Shown in pieces: positions 9,635-20,438 of a DNA stretch of 64,000 bases. How positions within the stretch are numbered: position 1 is the stretch's first letter; each line of letters opens with the position of its first letter. The notes below the pieces were generated by a model. It was not told the DNA's origin. It saw only the letters and a program-made list of their open reading frames with translations, and did not search any database. Made by a program: the position numbers and the translations under genes. Source of the DNA: Methylococcaceae bacterium. Lineage in GTDB: Bacteria; Pseudomonadota; Gammaproteobacteria; Methylococcales; Methylococcaceae. Location: assembly GCA_004299145.1 (NCBI GenBank), contig SCQD01000044.1, forward strand, positions 1 through 64,000, given 5' to 3'.

Positions 9635-10486
9635 CTACCCCAAGCGGGCAATAATGCCTTCCAATGCATCCAGGCTTTGGTAGCCGATCACCAATTTGCC
9701 CTTGCCGCCCTGGCCGTGCTGTATGCTGACCGGCGCTCCCAGCGTATCTGCCAGTGTGTTTTCCAAGCGTTTGATGTCCGGGTCGGGTGCGGCGGGTGTT
9801 TTGCCGGGTTCTTTATCCGGTTTTTGTAAACGGCGCACCAAGTCTTCGGTGGCGCGCACGGTCAGCTCTTTGGCAACCACCTGTTCGGCGGCCATGACCT
9901 GGGTTTCTCCCGGCAATCCCAGCAAGGCGCGGGCATGGCCCATATCCAGGGCGCTGGTGCTCAGCAGGCTTTTGACTTTGGGTTGCAAGTCGTTGAGGCG
10001 CAACAGGTTGGTCACCGCCGTGCGGGATTTGCCGACGGCTTCGGCCGTTTGCTGGTGCGTCAGGCCGAATTCTTCGATCAAGCGGTGCAGCGCTTCGGCT
10101 TCTTCCAGCGGGTTGAGGTCTTCGCGCTGGATGTTTTCGATGAGCGCCATGGCCAGAGCGGCCTGATCGTTGATCTTGCGCACCACCACCGGCACATCGT
10201 GCAAGCCCGCCATTTGCGCGGCCCGCCAGCGTCGCTCGCCCGCGACGATTTCGTAACGGCCACTTTCCATAACCCGGACAACCACCGGCTGTACCACGCC
10301 CTGGGCTTTGATGGAGTCCGCCAGTTCCTGCAAGCGGACCGGGTCCATGTCTTTGCGCGGCTGAAACGGGCCGGGTTGTAGTTGTTCAATGGCAAGCGTA
10401 CGAAAATTTTCCGGATTGATCGGTTCTTCTTCGGTTTCCAATCCACCCAGCAGGGCGTCAAGCCCGCGGCCTAGTCTTGTTTTCAA
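9635..10486 (-). CDS. parB: Chromosome-partitioning protein ParB
   Basis: 'MKTRLGRGLDALLGG', 'LQPGPFQPRKDMDPVRLQELADSIKAQGVVQPVVVR', 'YEIVAGERRWRAAQMAG', HTH 'LTHQQTAEAVGKSRTAVTNLLRL'. Confidence 0.97.
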   Translation of the reverse strand: MKTRLGRGLDALLGGLETEEEPINPENFRTLAIEQLQPGPFQPRKDMDPVRLQELADSIKAQGVVQPVVVRVMESGRYEIVAGERRWRAAQMAGLHDVPVVVRKINDQAALAMALIENIQREDLNPLEEAEALHRLIEEFGLTHQQTAEAVGKSRTAVTNLLRLNDLQPKVKSLLSTSALDMGHARALLGLPGETQVMAAEQVVAKELTVRATEDLVRRLQKPDKEPGKTPAAPDPDIKRLENTLADTLGAPVSIQHGQGGKGKLVIGYQSLDALEGIIARLG

Positions 10487-10504
10487 GCGACACCTTTGGA
10501 ATTT

Positions 10505-11293
10505 TTAACCGGCCTTGGCAGCGCCGGGGCTTTGATTGCGCCGCACCAATTCGGAAGCCAGGGCCAGATAGGCCAGGGCGCCGCTGGAGCTGCGATCGTA
10601 TTGCAATACCGGCTGGCCATGGCTGGGCGCCTCGGCCAGGCGAATATTGCGGGGGATGACGGTGCGAAATACTTTGTCGGAAAAGTGGCTGAGCAATTGG
10701 TCGGAGACTTCGCGCGCCAGACGGCTGCGATTATCGAACATGGTGCGCAATAGTCCTTCCAGGCGCAGTTCCGGGTTAACCCACTGGCGCACTTTTTTGA
10801 GCGTATCCATCAACGCGGACAAGCCTTCCAGCGCGTAGTATTCGCATTGCATCGGTATCAATACGCTGTGCGCGGCAACCATGGCGTTTAACGTCAGCAT
10901 GTTAAGCGATGGCGGACAATCGATGAGTATGTATTCGTATTTATCGACGCAGGGCGCCAACGCTACTGCCAGCCGGCGCTCGCGCTGAATCGCCTGCATC
11001 AATTCCACTTCGGCGGCGGTCAAGTCGGCATTGGCGGGTATGAGGTCGAATTTCAATTCGGCGAGCGCTTGGATGGCTTGCCTGGGCTCAACTTCGCCCA
11101 GCAATAAATTGCACGATGTTTTTTCGGCCTTGCTTTTATCCACTCCGCAACCCATGGTGGCATTGCCTTGCGGGTCCAGGTCCAGCAGAAGCACGCGGCG
11201 CTTGGTGGCCGCCAGCGAAGCAGCCAGATTGACGCTGGTGGTGGTTTTGCCCACGCCCCCTTTTTGGTTGGCTATGGCGATGATTTTTCCCAT
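10505..11293 (-). CDS. parA: Chromosome-partitioning ATPase ParA/Soj
   Basis: Walker A '[20 protein letters not shown]', '[18 protein letters not shown]'. Confidence 0.97.
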   Translation of the reverse strand: MGKIIAIANQKGGVGKTTTSVNLAASLAATKRRVLLLDLDPQGNATMGCGVDKSKAEKTSCNLLLGEVEPRQAIQALAELKFDLIPANADLTAAEVELMQAIQRERRLAVALAPCVDKYEYILIDCPPSLNMLTLNAMVAAHSVLIPMQCEYYALEGLSALMDTLKKVRQWVNPELRLEGLLRTMFDNRSRLAREVSDQLLSHFSDKVFRTVIPRNIRLAEAPSHGQPVLQYDRSSSGALAYLALASELVRRNQSPGAAKAG

Positions 11294-11311
11294 GACTTTT
11301 ATGGCTTCCCG

Positions 11312-11935
11312 TTAATGTGTGCTGTTTCTGATACTGACCATATGGCGTTCCGCCGCTAAACCAGGTACGTGCAACGCGTCGATCCGCCAGGGAAAAGACA
11401 GGTGCGCCAACTCGGCTTGCGGGTCGCGTCCTTTCATGGCCAGCCAGAGGCCACCGTATTTGAGCAAGTGGCGGGTTTTGTCGATGAAATCGGGTATCGA
11501 AGCAAAAGCGCGTGAAATAACGGTATTGAAGCCACCGGCATATTCGAAATTTTCTGCCTGGCTGGTTATCACGCCGGCATGGCTTAAACCCAGTTCCAGG
11601 ATGGCCTGGCGTACAAAGCGGGTTTTTTTGCTGCTGCTGTCCAACAGCACGAATTGGTACTGTGGCGCCGCAATCGCCAGTGGGATACCCGGTGTGCCGC
11701 CGCCTGTGCCTATGTCCGCAATATGCCGGCCCTGTAGATAGGGCAGGGCGGTCAGGCTGTCCAGAATATGCAGGCGCAGTATGTCTTCCAGACTGTCTTT
11801 CGACGTCAAATTGTAAGTTTTATTCCATTTTTTCAGTAGCGCGCCGTAGTCCAGCAATTGTTGGATCTGCGTGGCATTCAAGGCTATTCCCAGCTGCTCC
11901 AGGCCTTGCTCCAGCGACGATTTAAGCGTTTGCAT
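11312..11935 (-). CDS. rsmG: 16S rRNA (guanine527-N7)-methyltransferase RsmG (GidB)
   Basis: '[48 protein letters not shown]'; conserved position next to mnmG. Confidence 0.96.
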   Translation of the reverse strand: MQTLKSSLEQGLEQLGIALNATQIQQLLDYGALLKKWNKTYNLTSKDSLEDILRLHILDSLTALPYLQGRHIADIGTGGGTPGIPLAIAAPQYQFVLLDSSSKKTRFVRQAILELGLSHAGVITSQAENFEYAGGFNTVISRAFASIPDFIDKTRHLLKYGGLWLAMKGRDPQAELAHLSFPWRIDALHVPGLAAERHMVSIRNSTH

Positions 11936-13814
11936 GGTTCAAGCGCTTTTCTTTTTTCAGGTGGATCAACAACAACGAAATTGCCGCCGGCGTAATGCCG
12001 GGAATCCGCGCCGCCTGACCCAGGGTTTCCGGGCATTGATGACGCAGTTTTTCGCGCACTTCATTGGATAAGCCGGTTACCTGTGTGTAATCCAGCTCCA
12101 GTCCCAATTCGATGTCTTCATAGCGGCGATTCCGCTCGATCTCGGCGTGCTGGCGCTCAATGTAGCCCGCATATTTGGCCTGGATTTCCAATTGCTCCAA
12201 CACTTTGTCATCGGTTTCCGCAGCCAGAAACTCCACGACGGAGGCTAATTGGCCGATGGCGACTTCGGGCCTGCGCAATAAATCCAGTAACGTGGTTTCG
12301 CGTTGCAGCGGACTGCTCAACCGCGGATTCAGCGCTGCCGCCTGCACGCTGGATGCTTGTATCCAGGTCGTGCTCAGCGCATCCTGCAAACGCGCTATGG
12401 ACGACTGTTTTTGTGCAAACGCCGCCCAGCGTTCGTCGTCGACCAGTCCCAGCTCTCGCCCTTTTTCCGTCAAGCGCAAATCCGCATTATCTTCACGCAG
12501 CAACAAGCGGTATTCGGCCCGGCTGGTAAACATGCGGTACGGCTCTTGCGTTCCTTGCGTGATCAAATCGTCCACCATCACGCCGATGTAGGCCTCATCC
12601 CGATGGGGCGACCAGGATTCCATGCCCCGCGCCAAGCGCGCTGCGTTAAGCCCGGCCAGCAGACCTTGCGCCGCGGCTTCTTCGTAGCCGGTGGTGCCGT
12701 TGATCTGTCCCGCCAGAAACAGATGGCTCATATGCTTGTGTTCCAGCGAGGCTTTCAAATCACGCGGATCGAAGAAATCGTATTCGATGGCGTACCCCGG
12801 ACGGGTTATGTGCGCATTTTCAAAGCCGCGTATCGAGCGCACCAATGCCAATTGGATATCGAACGGCAGACTGGTGGAAATGCCGTTTGGATAGATTTCA
12901 TGCGTATCCAATCCTTCCGGCTCGACAAAAACCTGGTGTGAATCGCGTTGCGCAAAGCGGACGATTTTATCTTCGATGGAAGGGCAGTAGCGCGGTCCTA
13001 TGCCTTCGATGACCCCGGCATACAACGGTGAACGGTCCAGGCCGGAACGGATGATATCGTGGGTTTTTTCGCTGGTTCTGGTGATGTAGCAAGAGACTTG
13101 GCGCGGGTGCTGATCCGGGTTTCCCATAAACGAAAAAACCGGCAACGGCATATCGCCGGGTTGTTCCTGCAGCAGGGCGTAATCAATGCTGCGGCCATCA
13201 ATGCGTGGCGGCGTGCCGGTTTTCAGGCGCCCCACGCGCAATGACATTTCCCGCAAGCGTTGCGCCAAACGATTGGCGGGCGGATCGCCGGCCCGGCCGC
13301 CTTCGTAATTTTCCATGCCGACGTGGATACGGCCCGCCAAAAACGTGCCTACCGTCAATACCACGCAGGCGGCGCGAAAATTCAACCCGGAATCGGTAAC
13401 CACGCCGCTTACTTGCTGGTTTTGTACCGAGATATCCCGCACCGATTGCTGAAACAAATACAGGTTAGGCTGGTTTTCCAGCGCGTGGCGCACCACTTTT
13501 TTATACAAAGAACGGTCGGCCTGGGCGCGCGTTGCCCGTACCGCAGGACCTTTGCTGGCGTTGAGTATGCGAAATTGAATGCCGGCCCGATCGATGGCGT
13601 GGGCCATCAAGCCACCCAATGCATCGATTTCCTTGACCAAATGGCCTTTACCGATGCCGCCGATGGCGGGATTGCAGCTCATTTGTCCCAGAGTTTCTAT
13701 GTTTTGCGTCAACAACAGAGTTTTTGCGCCACTACGCGCTGCCGCCAGGGCGGCTTCGGTGCCGGCGTGGCCGCCACCTACGACGATTACGTCAAATGAA
13801 TTCGAATACAGCAT
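11922..13814 (-). CDS. mnmG: tRNA uridine-5-carboxymethylaminomethyl modification enzyme MnmG (GidA)
   Basis: '[62 protein letters not shown]'. Confidence 0.98.
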   Translation of the reverse strand: MLYSNSFDVIVVGGGHAGTEAALAAARSGAKTLLLTQNIETLGQMSCNPAIGGIGKGHLVKEIDALGGLMAHAIDRAGIQFRILNASKGPAVRATRAQADRSLYKKVVRHALENQPNLYLFQQSVRDISVQNQQVSGVVTDSGLNFRAACVVLTVGTFLAGRIHVGMENYEGGRAGDPPANRLAQRLREMSLRVGRLKTGTPPRIDGRSIDYALLQEQPGDMPLPVFSFMGNPDQHPRQVSCYITRTSEKTHDIIRSGLDRSPLYAGVIEGIGPRYCPSIEDKIVRFAQRDSHQVFVEPEGLDTHEIYPNGISTSLPFDIQLALVRSIRGFENAHITRPGYAIEYDFFDPRDLKASLEHKHMSHLFLAGQINGTTGYEEAAAQGLLAGLNAARLARGMESWSPHRDEAYIGVMVDDLITQGTQEPYRMFTSRAEYRLLLREDNADLRLTEKGRELGLVDDERWAAFAQKQSSIARLQDALSTTWIQASSVQAAALNPRLSSPLQRETTLLDLLRRPEVAIGQLASVVEFLAAETDDKVLEQLEIQAKYAGYIERQHAEIERNRRYEDIELGLELDYTQVTGLSNEVREKLRHQCPETLGQAARIPGITPAAISLLLIHLKKEKRLNHANA

Positions 13815-13912
13815 TTATTACAGGGATCTGCTCCATGGAGATAGCCGATGATGTGCAGCAAAAAGCTTAGCTGTTACTCTACCATATCCGCTCAACCCGT
13901 CTCATCGTTACT

Positions 13913-14830
13913 ATGCAAAAGTTACTGGACGCTTTTTTTACCCAGGCAAACGATATCATCCTGGGCAAGACGCCGGCCTTGAAGCTGGCGATGTGTTGCT
14001 TGCTGGCGCGCGGACACTTGCTCATCGAGGATGTTCCGGGCGTCGGTAAAACCACGCTGGCCAACACGCTGGCGCATTTATTGGGCCTGAATTATCAAAG
14101 AGTGCAGTTTACCAGTGACCTGTTGCCTGCCGATATTCTGGGGACCACCGTATTCGATCCCGTAAAACAGGTTTTTACCTTTCATCCAGGCGCGGTTTTT
14201 ACCCAGGTTTTACTGGCCGATGAAATCAATCGGACTACGCCTAAAACTCAAAGCGCGTTATTGGAAGCCATGGAAGAAAAACAGGTCACCATAGAACGGA
14301 AGACTTACGATTTACCCACGCCTTTTTTCGTCATCGCCACGCAGAATCCATTATCGCAAATCGGCACTTATCCTTTGCCTGAATCGCAGTTGGACCGGTT
14401 TCTGATGTGTATCAGTCTGGGATTTCCTGATCGCTATGCCGAACGCTCGTTATTGAAAGGCGAGGACAGGCGCCTGTTGCTGCAAAGCAAATCCATCTGC
14501 ATGAATCCGCAGCAGCTGATCGAGTTGCAAAATTCCGTCGCCGCCGTACACGTCTCCGAGGCCTTGCTGGATTATTTGCAAGCGCTGATTCATTACACGC
14601 GCCAAAGCGATGATTACGCCTATGGTTTATCGCCGCGCGCCGGTCTGGCGCTGCTGGCGGCCGCACGCGCCTGGGCGTTTCTGAACAATCGTTCCATGGT
14701 GCTTCCTGAAGACGTTCAGGCCATATTGGGAGCGGTAGCCGGCCATCGGTTGCGCCGTGCGCACGGTATCGGGGGATCTGCGTCGGATTCGGTCGTTGCT
14801 CCATTATTGGAAAAAGTGGCCGTTCCCTGA
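13913..14830 (+). CDS. MoxR-family AAA+ ATPase
   Basis: 'GHLLIEDVPGVGKTTLANTLAHLLGLNYQRVQFTSDLLPADILGTTVFD', 'LLADEINRTTPKTQSALLEAMEEKQVT'. Confidence 0.95.
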   Translation: MQKLLDAFFTQANDIILGKTPALKLAMCCLLARGHLLIEDVPGVGKTTLANTLAHLLGLNYQRVQFTSDLLPADILGTTVFDPVKQVFTFHPGAVFTQVLLADEINRTTPKTQSALLEAMEEKQVTIERKTYDLPTPFFVIATQNPLSQIGTYPLPESQLDRFLMCISLGFPDRYAERSLLKGEDRRLLLQSKSICMNPQQLIELQNSVAAVHVSEALLDYLQALIHYTRQSDDYAYGLSPRAGLALLAAARAWAFLNNRSMVLPEDVQAILGAVAGHRLRRAHGIGGSASDSVVAPLLEKVAVP

Positions 14831-14834
14831 CGCC

Positions 14835-15785
14835 ATGACCGGGTTTTGGTCCAAATTCATCCCAAAACGCCAGCCCCGCCTGGATAAACATCCGTTCGTG
14901 CTTGGCCTGCATAACGTTTACGTATTACCTGGCCGCTGGGGAATAAGTTTTGTGGTGCTGGTTTTTTTGTTATCCATTATTTCCACCAATTACAACAATA
15001 ACCTGGGTTTTTTGCTCACTTTTTTGTTGACGGTATTGGGTTTGGCTTCCGCCATCCATGGTCAGCGCAATTTAGCGGGACTGTCTCTAACTCCCGGTAA
15101 AGTCGATGCCGTATTTCTCGGCGAGCCTCTGGCGTATCCGCTTCAGCTTGAAAACGCCTCCTTCAGTGCCCGTTACGCCATCACCGCCATTACCTCGAAC
15201 GGTGATAAATACGCTGTTGCGCAGGCCGTGCCTCATTCCATCACGCCTATCCTGCTCTATGCCATCCCCAGCCGGCGCGGTCGGCACAGCATCGGTACGC
15301 TGGTGGTGGAAAGCCGCTATCCGTTCGGGTTATTTCGCTTATGGACGCGATTTACTTTTGCTTGGCATGGTCTGGTTTACCCGGCTCCCGCACCCGACAG
15401 CAAGCCATTGCCCATTTCATCGGATGAGCAAGGAGCCGGCGCGGGCAATGTCGCCGGCGACGATGATCTCACGGGTTTTCGCCGCTACCAGACGGGCGAT
15501 CCGATCAAGCACCTGCACTGGAAAAGTTACGCCAAAGGCCGTGGTTTGCACACCCGGATTTATTTGCAAGGTAGTCCGAAATTTTTGTGGGTCGATTTCA
15601 ATATGGCCGATGAAGCGGATGTAGAGGCAAAAATCAGCCGTTTATGCCGCTGGGTTCTGGATGCCGAACACATGGGCATCGATTACGGTCTACGGTTGCC
15701 TGGCTTGGAAATTGCCCCGCATCGGGGTGCCAGTCATCTGGAGGCCTGTCTGACCGCTCTGGCTTTGTTGACAATCACCCGCTAG
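14835..15785 (+). CDS. DUF58 domain-containing protein
   Basis: ATG at 14835, 4 bp after moxR stop; 'DDLTGFRRYQTGDPIKHLHWKSYAKGRGLHTRIY' is the DUF58 signature. Confidence 0.9.
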   Translation: MTGFWSKFIPKRQPRLDKHPFVLGLHNVYVLPGRWGISFVVLVFLLSIISTNYNNNLGFLLTFLLTVLGLASAIHGQRNLAGLSLTPGKVDAVFLGEPLAYPLQLENASFSARYAITAITSNGDKYAVAQAVPHSITPILLYAIPSRRGRHSIGTLVVESRYPFGLFRLWTRFTFAWHGLVYPAPAPDSKPLPISSDEQGAGAGNVAGDDDLTGFRRYQTGDPIKHLHWKSYAKGRGLHTRIYLQGSPKFLWVDFNMADEADVEAKISRLCRWVLDAEHMGIDYGLRLPGLEIAPHRGASHLEACLTALALLTITR

Positions 15786-15789
15786 ATCT

Positions 15790-15798
15790 GTGCATAAG
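15790..15798 (-). promoter_or_regulatory. DnaA box (TGTGCATAA = TTATGCACA)
   Basis: Exact match to TTATNCACA on the minus strand, just after the DUF58 stop. Confidence 0.65.
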
Positions 15799-15824
15799 TG
15801 GAATGAATGCCAACGGCATGATGT

Positions 15825-15921
15825 TGTCCACATCTTCTGCCCATGCGCCAAGCTACTTGTCCACAACTTTGTGAACGGCTGGATAATGGGCGCAGCAATG
15901 CTTGCAGCGTTCTGTGCACAG
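15825..15921. promoter_or_regulatory. Near-consensus DnaA boxes: TTGTCCACA (15825-15833), TTGTCCACA (15857-15865), TGTGCACAG (15913-15921)
   Basis: The two TTGTCCACA sites differ from TTATCCACA at one position; followed by an AT-rich stretch at about 15933-15976. Confidence 0.5.
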
Positions 15922-16009
15922 CATTTTCATCGCTAATAGTAATAGAAAATAATATTTTTACATTACTATTATTACTGCCGTTGCGCCGCTATCTTCGTGT
16001 GGTCCGAAT

Positions 16010-17950
16010 ATGAACAAGTTTGTTTCGACAACCCGCCAGCGTGAATTGATACTAGGCTTGGGCATAATCTGTTTGCCATTTTTTTTGTATTTGTCATACG
16101 GTGCTTTGTTTTTTTTCTATTTCATCATTGGTTTTCGTTATCTCTCGCTCTCTAAAAAGCCAGCGAATCCACCCCGCCGCATCTTATTATTACTCACCAT
16201 TGCAGGTGGAATTATTGTTTGGCTGCAAGCCAATGGCATATTGGGCAAAACATCCGGCGCCAGTTTGTTGCTGGTCGGTACGTGTCTTAAATTTTTGGAA
16301 GTTAAAACCAAGCGTGATTTATATATCATAATTTCTTTGGCCCTATTATTGGTACTGACGCAATTCCTGTTTTCGCAAGCCATTTTTATGGCTTTGTATT
16401 TATTTTTTGCGCTAACCATCATTTGTGCCTTGTTGCTGGGTTTGCACGTCGAGCTGGAAGTTTTTCCCTTTGTGCAGCGGCTGCGAAAATCAGCGTTTAT
16501 TATTTTTCAGTCTTTACCGCTTGCCCTGTTGTTATTTTTATTTTCGCCACGCATTACCGGACCGTTGTGGAGTTTGCCTGAAGAAAAACCGGCTTTAACG
16601 GGATTGGGCGATAAGTTGGAACCCGGCAGCATTACGCAATTGGGCTTATCCAGCGAGTTGGCTTTTCGCGTCAATTTCGTAACAGCCCCGCCGCCACAAA
16701 ACCAGTTATATTGGCGCGGGCCGGTATTTTGGTGGACAGACGGCAAGCACTGGGAGATGCGCAATTTGCCCAATCTTGATCTTGAGCATGCCCCGGTTTT
16801 TTACCAGGGTACTGCTGTCGACTATTCCATCGTGCTGGAACCGCACGGCCAAAAATGGCTGTTGGCGCTGGATCTGCCGCAAATGATTCCTGCGGACAGT
16901 CATCTGACTTTGGATTTTCAGTTATTGTCCAACGCCAACGTACTGAATCGGCGGTTGTATGCGCTACGCTCCTATCCCGTCTATGCGCAAAAAACATTGA
17001 CTTCGTTTGAACGGCGCTTGGGATTGCAGCTTCCCGCAAACCAATTGGATTTGTTGTATCCCCTGGTAACCCACTGGCGAGTTGGCCATACCGACCCTGA
17101 AGTTATTGCCCTGGCGCTGGCATATTTTCGCAACAATCATTTCTTTTATACGCTTAACCCCCCTTTATTGCTGCATCATCCCATCGAGCAATTCTTATTG
17201 GAAACCCGGCGCGGTTTTTGTGAGCACTATGCCACGGCATTTGTCGTTTTGATGCGGCTCGCCGAGATACCAGCCCGCGTTGTGACCGGGTATCAGGGGG
17301 GGCAATGGAATGAATTGGGAAAATTCCTGGAAATCAGGCAAAGCGATGCACACGCCTGGGCCGAAGTATGGCTGGAAGATCAAGGTTGGGTCCGGATAGA
17401 TCCCACTGCCGCCATTGCGCCTGAACGTATTGAAAAACCATTTGACGCTGCTTCCATCAACATTGAATCTTTAAACACGCCTACTTGGCAAAAGGAAGTT
17501 TCCGTTTTATGGTCGAAATCGTTGCGTATCTTCTGGGCCAACCTGGATCATGGCTGGCACCGTTGGGTGTTGAGTTATGATCGCGACAGTCGTGCACGGC
17601 TTTTACAATGGTTTGACGCTGCTTTTTCCTGGCACTGGCTGTTAGGACTGATCGCGGCAGTCCTCATGTGCTGTATTCCTTTTTTATTTTTATATGGGCG
17701 CGATTTTTTCAACCATCACGATCCTGTTCAGCGCTATTACCTTTGGTATTGCCGTAAATTGGCTGATTTAGGTTTACCGCGTCGTCCCTGTGAGGGGCCG
17801 CTGGATTATTCACAACGCGCGTCAATGGCTCGTCCGGATCTTGCCGCAAAAATTTCCGACATTACCCGTTTATACGTCTTGTTGCGTTATGGCTCTGTTT
17901 TTGACCGCAATCTTACGAAAATGCTGCGTTTTCATGTGTCACAATTATAA
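16010..17950 (+). CDS. tgpA: TgpA-like transglutaminase (DUF3488 + transglutaminase-like domain), membrane protein
   Basis: Multi-TM N-terminus, 'RRGFCEHYATAFVVLMRLAEIPARVVTGYQGGQWN...SDAHAWAEVWLEDQGWVRIDPT' transglutaminase core; follows moxR-DUF58. Confidence 0.92.
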   Translation: MNKFVSTTRQRELILGLGIICLPFFLYLSYGALFFFYFIIGFRYLSLSKKPANPPRRILLLLTIAGGIIVWLQANGILGKTSGASLLLVGTCLKFLEVKTKRDLYIIISLALLLVLTQFLFSQAIFMALYLFFALTIICALLLGLHVELEVFPFVQRLRKSAFIIFQSLPLALLLFLFSPRITGPLWSLPEEKPALTGLGDKLEPGSITQLGLSSELAFRVNFVTAPPPQNQLYWRGPVFWWTDGKHWEMRNLPNLDLEHAPVFYQGTAVDYSIVLEPHGQKWLLALDLPQMIPADSHLTLDFQLLSNANVLNRRLYALRSYPVYAQKTLTSFERRLGLQLPANQLDLLYPLVTHWRVGHTDPEVIALALAYFRNNHFFYTLNPPLLLHHPIEQFLLETRRGFCEHYATAFVVLMRLAEIPARVVTGYQGGQWNELGKFLEIRQSDAHAWAEVWLEDQGWVRIDPTAAIAPERIEKPFDAASINIESLNTPTWQKEVSVLWSKSLRIFWANLDHGWHRWVLSYDRDSRARLLQWFDAAFSWHWLLGLIAAVLMCCIPFLFLYGRDFFNHHDPVQRYYLWYCRKLADLGLPRRPCEGPLDYSQRASMARPDLAAKISDITRLYVLLRYGSVFDRNLTKMLRFHVSQL

Positions 17951-17996
17951 TAATGTCAATATATTCTTTATTTATTATTATTAGCTTTGAAAATTC

Positions 17997-18128
17997 TGTG
18001 CACATCACGCCATAAGCCTTGCTACGCTTGTCTTACAGCGGTTTGTCATGTTGTGGACAAGTCGACTGATGCCTGTGCAGAGAGTGTGTATAATTTCTCG
18101 CAGTTGGTGTTCATCCGACTTATGCACA
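17997..18128. promoter_or_regulatory. Second DnaA-box cluster: TGTGCACAT (17997-18005), TGTGGACAA (18052-18060), TGTGTATAA (18085-18093), TTATGCACA (18120-18128)
   Basis: Two exact TTATNCACA matches and two degenerate sites; preceded by an AT-rich tract at about 17943-17985. Confidence 0.55.
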
Positions 18129-18231
18129 GACTTTAGGGTTGATTGTCAACAATGATGTCAAGATTTTTTTGCCCTAAATCTGATTCAATTCAGGTATGAT
18201 TTTTTTCTCTCAATAAGAAGGTATATCAACC

Positions 18232-18630
18232 ATGTTGAAAAAACTTTTTTTCCTTTTCGTAACTTCATTGACGCTAACGCTTTCTGGATGCGCCGAATAT
18301 GGTGGTTATAGACCTACCGTGGATGTCCGCAGTGATGCTAATCCGCAGAATCTGGCCCGTGATGAAGAAGAGTGCCAGGCCATTGCCAAGCGTGCCGCTG
18401 GCGGGGCCGCTAAGGAAGCAGCAACGGGTGCGGTGGTTGGTGGGTTGATTGGTGCTGCTGGTGGTGCTGCGTTGGGCGCTATCACCGGTAATCCAGGCAG
18501 AGGCGCCGCTTTGGGTGCTGCTGCGGGTGGGATCAGCGGTGGGGCGTATAAAGGGATAAATGCCGATGACCGCTATAAAAATGCATTCAATAGTTGCATG
18601 CGCCAGCGCAACCACAGTGTGGTAGATTAA
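18232..18630 (+). CDS. Glycine-zipper lipoprotein
   Basis: Lipobox-like 'LTLTLSGCAEYGG'; 'GAVVGGLIGAAGGAALGAITGNPGRGAALGAAAGGISGGAYKG' glycine zippers. Confidence 0.8.
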   Translation: MLKKLFFLFVTSLTLTLSGCAEYGGYRPTVDVRSDANPQNLARDEEECQAIAKRAAGGAAKEAATGAVVGGLIGAAGGAALGAITGNPGRGAALGAAAGGISGGAYKGINADDRYKNAFNSCMRQRNHSVVD

Positions 18631-18650
18631 TTTAAGTTGTGCGGAGTTTT

Positions 18651-18685
18651 AAAAGCATCGGCGATCATGGATCGCCGATGCTTTT
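18651..18685. terminator. Bidirectional hairpin terminator between glycine-zipper gene and motB
   Basis: Perfect 16-bp arms AAAAGCATCGGCGATC-atg-GATCGCCGATGCTTTT; overlaps the motB stop. Confidence 0.85.
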
Positions 18686-19571
18686 ATATTTTGGAAGGAC
18701 TGATGGTATTGGATTCGCTCTTTAGCGCGGCTGCTTCAGCTTCTTTGGTCATCACGATCAAATTAATGCGCCGATTGATCGGATTTAGCGGATTGGTTTT
18801 ATCCAATGGCATGGAATCGGAAAGGCCTACCACTCGCGCGATTTTATCTTCGGGAAGTCCTCCTTGAGTCAATTCCCTTCTTGCTGCATTTGCTCTATCA
18901 CTGGATAGTTCCCAATTACTGTAATCTCCACTGGTCAAAAATGGCGTAGCATCGGTATGGCCGGTGATGCTGACGCGATTGGGCACCTTGGCTATCGTGC
19001 CCGCCAATTCCCTTAAGATATTTCTGCTGTATGTTTCCAGCGTAGGACTGCCCAAGGCAAACATGGGCCGGTTTTCTTTGTCGACTATCTGTATGCGCAG
19101 GCCTTCCGGGGTAATATCTATCAGTAGCTGATCTTTAAATGGCGCCAGGCTTTGGCTGGCTTGTACTTCATTTTTTAATTCGTCTTTTAACTCTTCCAGC
19201 GTCTTTTTTTCTTGCTCCTTGGATATTTCGTTCAGACTGGATGTTTCCGGGGTGTCGGGATTTTCGTGTGCTGCATCCATTTGTATGACGCTGGTGGATG
19301 CGCCAATATTACCTGTAGAAGGAATGACGTTGCTGCTGGAACCACCTGGTCCTTCACCTGCGCTTTTATTTGTGCCCATCCCGTATGGGTCGTTAAAGTA
19401 TCTTGAAATTGCGGCTTTTTGCTCGGGTGTGGATGAACTTGTCAACCACATCACCATAAAAAATGCCATTAATGCAGTTACAAAATCTGCGAATGCTACT
19501 TTCCAGGCACCACCATGTGAACCGTGGATGACTTTTTTAACCCTCTTTACTACTATAGGTTGGCCTTCCAC
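18684..19571 (-). CDS. motB: Flagellar motor protein MotB (OmpA-like C-terminus)
   Basis: 'GAWKVAFADFVTALMAFFMVMWLTSS' plug/TM; 'VSITGHTDATPFLTSGDYSNWELSSDRANAARRELTQGGLPEDKIARVVGLSDS'. Confidence 0.94.
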   Translation of the reverse strand: MEGQPIVVKRVKKVIHGSHGGAWKVAFADFVTALMAFFMVMWLTSSSTPEQKAAISRYFNDPYGMGTNKSAGEGPGGSSSNVIPSTGNIGASTSVIQMDAAHENPDTPETSSLNEISKEQEKKTLEELKDELKNEVQASQSLAPFKDQLLIDITPEGLRIQIVDKENRPMFALGSPTLETYSRNILRELAGTIAKVPNRVSITGHTDATPFLTSGDYSNWELSSDRANAARRELTQGGLPEDKIARVVGLSDSMPLDKTNPLNPINRRINLIVMTKEAEAAALKSESNTISPSKI

Positions 19572-19580
19572 GTCGTTTCC

Positions 19581-20438
19581 TTATGACTTGGTGCTTTTAA
19601 CGAATGATTCCAATTCGGCAAATCCCGGTCTTTCCGATGAATATATCGTTTTACGGCCGAATTCGACTGCAATTTGCGGTGCATACCCTTGTAATGAAGC
19701 CAAAATCGTGGTTTTTATACAGATAAAAAATTGGCCTTCTTCACGTGCTTCGTGTTCCAGTTGTAGCGACATGGGCGCGAATATGCCATATGCCATCAGG
19801 ATACCCAGTAATGTTCCCACCAGCGCTGCTGCTACGTGATGTCCAATCGATGCGGTATCTCCGCCTAATGAACCCATGGTAATTACGATACCCAGTACGG
19901 CAGCAACGATGCCGAAGGCAGGTAATCCATCCGCAACTTTTGATATTGCAATGGATGGTATGGCTGTTTCATGGTGATGCGTTTCTAATTCGACGTCCAT
20001 CAGGCTTTCGATTTCGATTGGATTCATCGTACCCGAAACCATCAAACGTAGATAGTCGGATATGAAATCCATGATGTGGTGGTCGGATGCTATGTTTTTA
20101 TATTTTGCAAAAATCGGACTGTTATGTGGATCTTCAATATCTGCTTCCAGTGACAGCAATCCTTGCATTCTGGCTTTATTGAGTAATTCAAACAACAATG
20201 CCAAGGCGTCCATGTAAAATTGTTTTTTATATTTAGACCCTTTAATCAATATGTTGAGTTTACCCATTACCTGTTTGATAATGTGAAATGGATTAGCTAC
20301 GACAAATGCCCCTCCGGCCGCACCGCCGATAATCAGCAATTCATAAGGCTGAAATAATGCGCCTAGAACTCCACCTTCGGCGATGAACCCTATGATTATG
20401 GATGCAAATACGATAATAAAACCTACTATTGTGTTCAT
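19581..20438 (-). CDS. motA: Flagellar motor stator protein MotA
   Basis: 'IIGGAAGGAFVVANPFHIIKQVMGKLNILIKGSKYKKQFYMDALALLFELLNKAR', 'GLPAFGIVAAVLGIVITMGSLGG'. Confidence 0.95.
   Translation of the reverse strand: MNTIVGFIIVFASIIIGFIAEGGVLGALFQPYELLIIGGAAGGAFVVANPFHIIKQVMGKLNILIKGSKYKKQFYMDALALLFELLNKARMQGLLSLEADIEDPHNSPIFAKYKNIASDHHIMDFISDYLRLMVSGTMNPIEIESLMDVELETHHHETAIPSIAISKVADGLPAFGIVAAVLGIVITMGSLGGDTASIGHHVAAALVGTLLGILMAYGIFAPMSLQLEHEAREEGQFFICIKTTILASLQGYAPQIAVEFGRKTIYSSERPGFAELESFVKSTKS

Noticed and set aside
8150-9829. 559-aa ORF in an alternate frame over the NuoM-like gene
   Set aside because: Arg/Ala/Gly-rich out-of-frame translation; the overlapping NuoM frame has family motifs.
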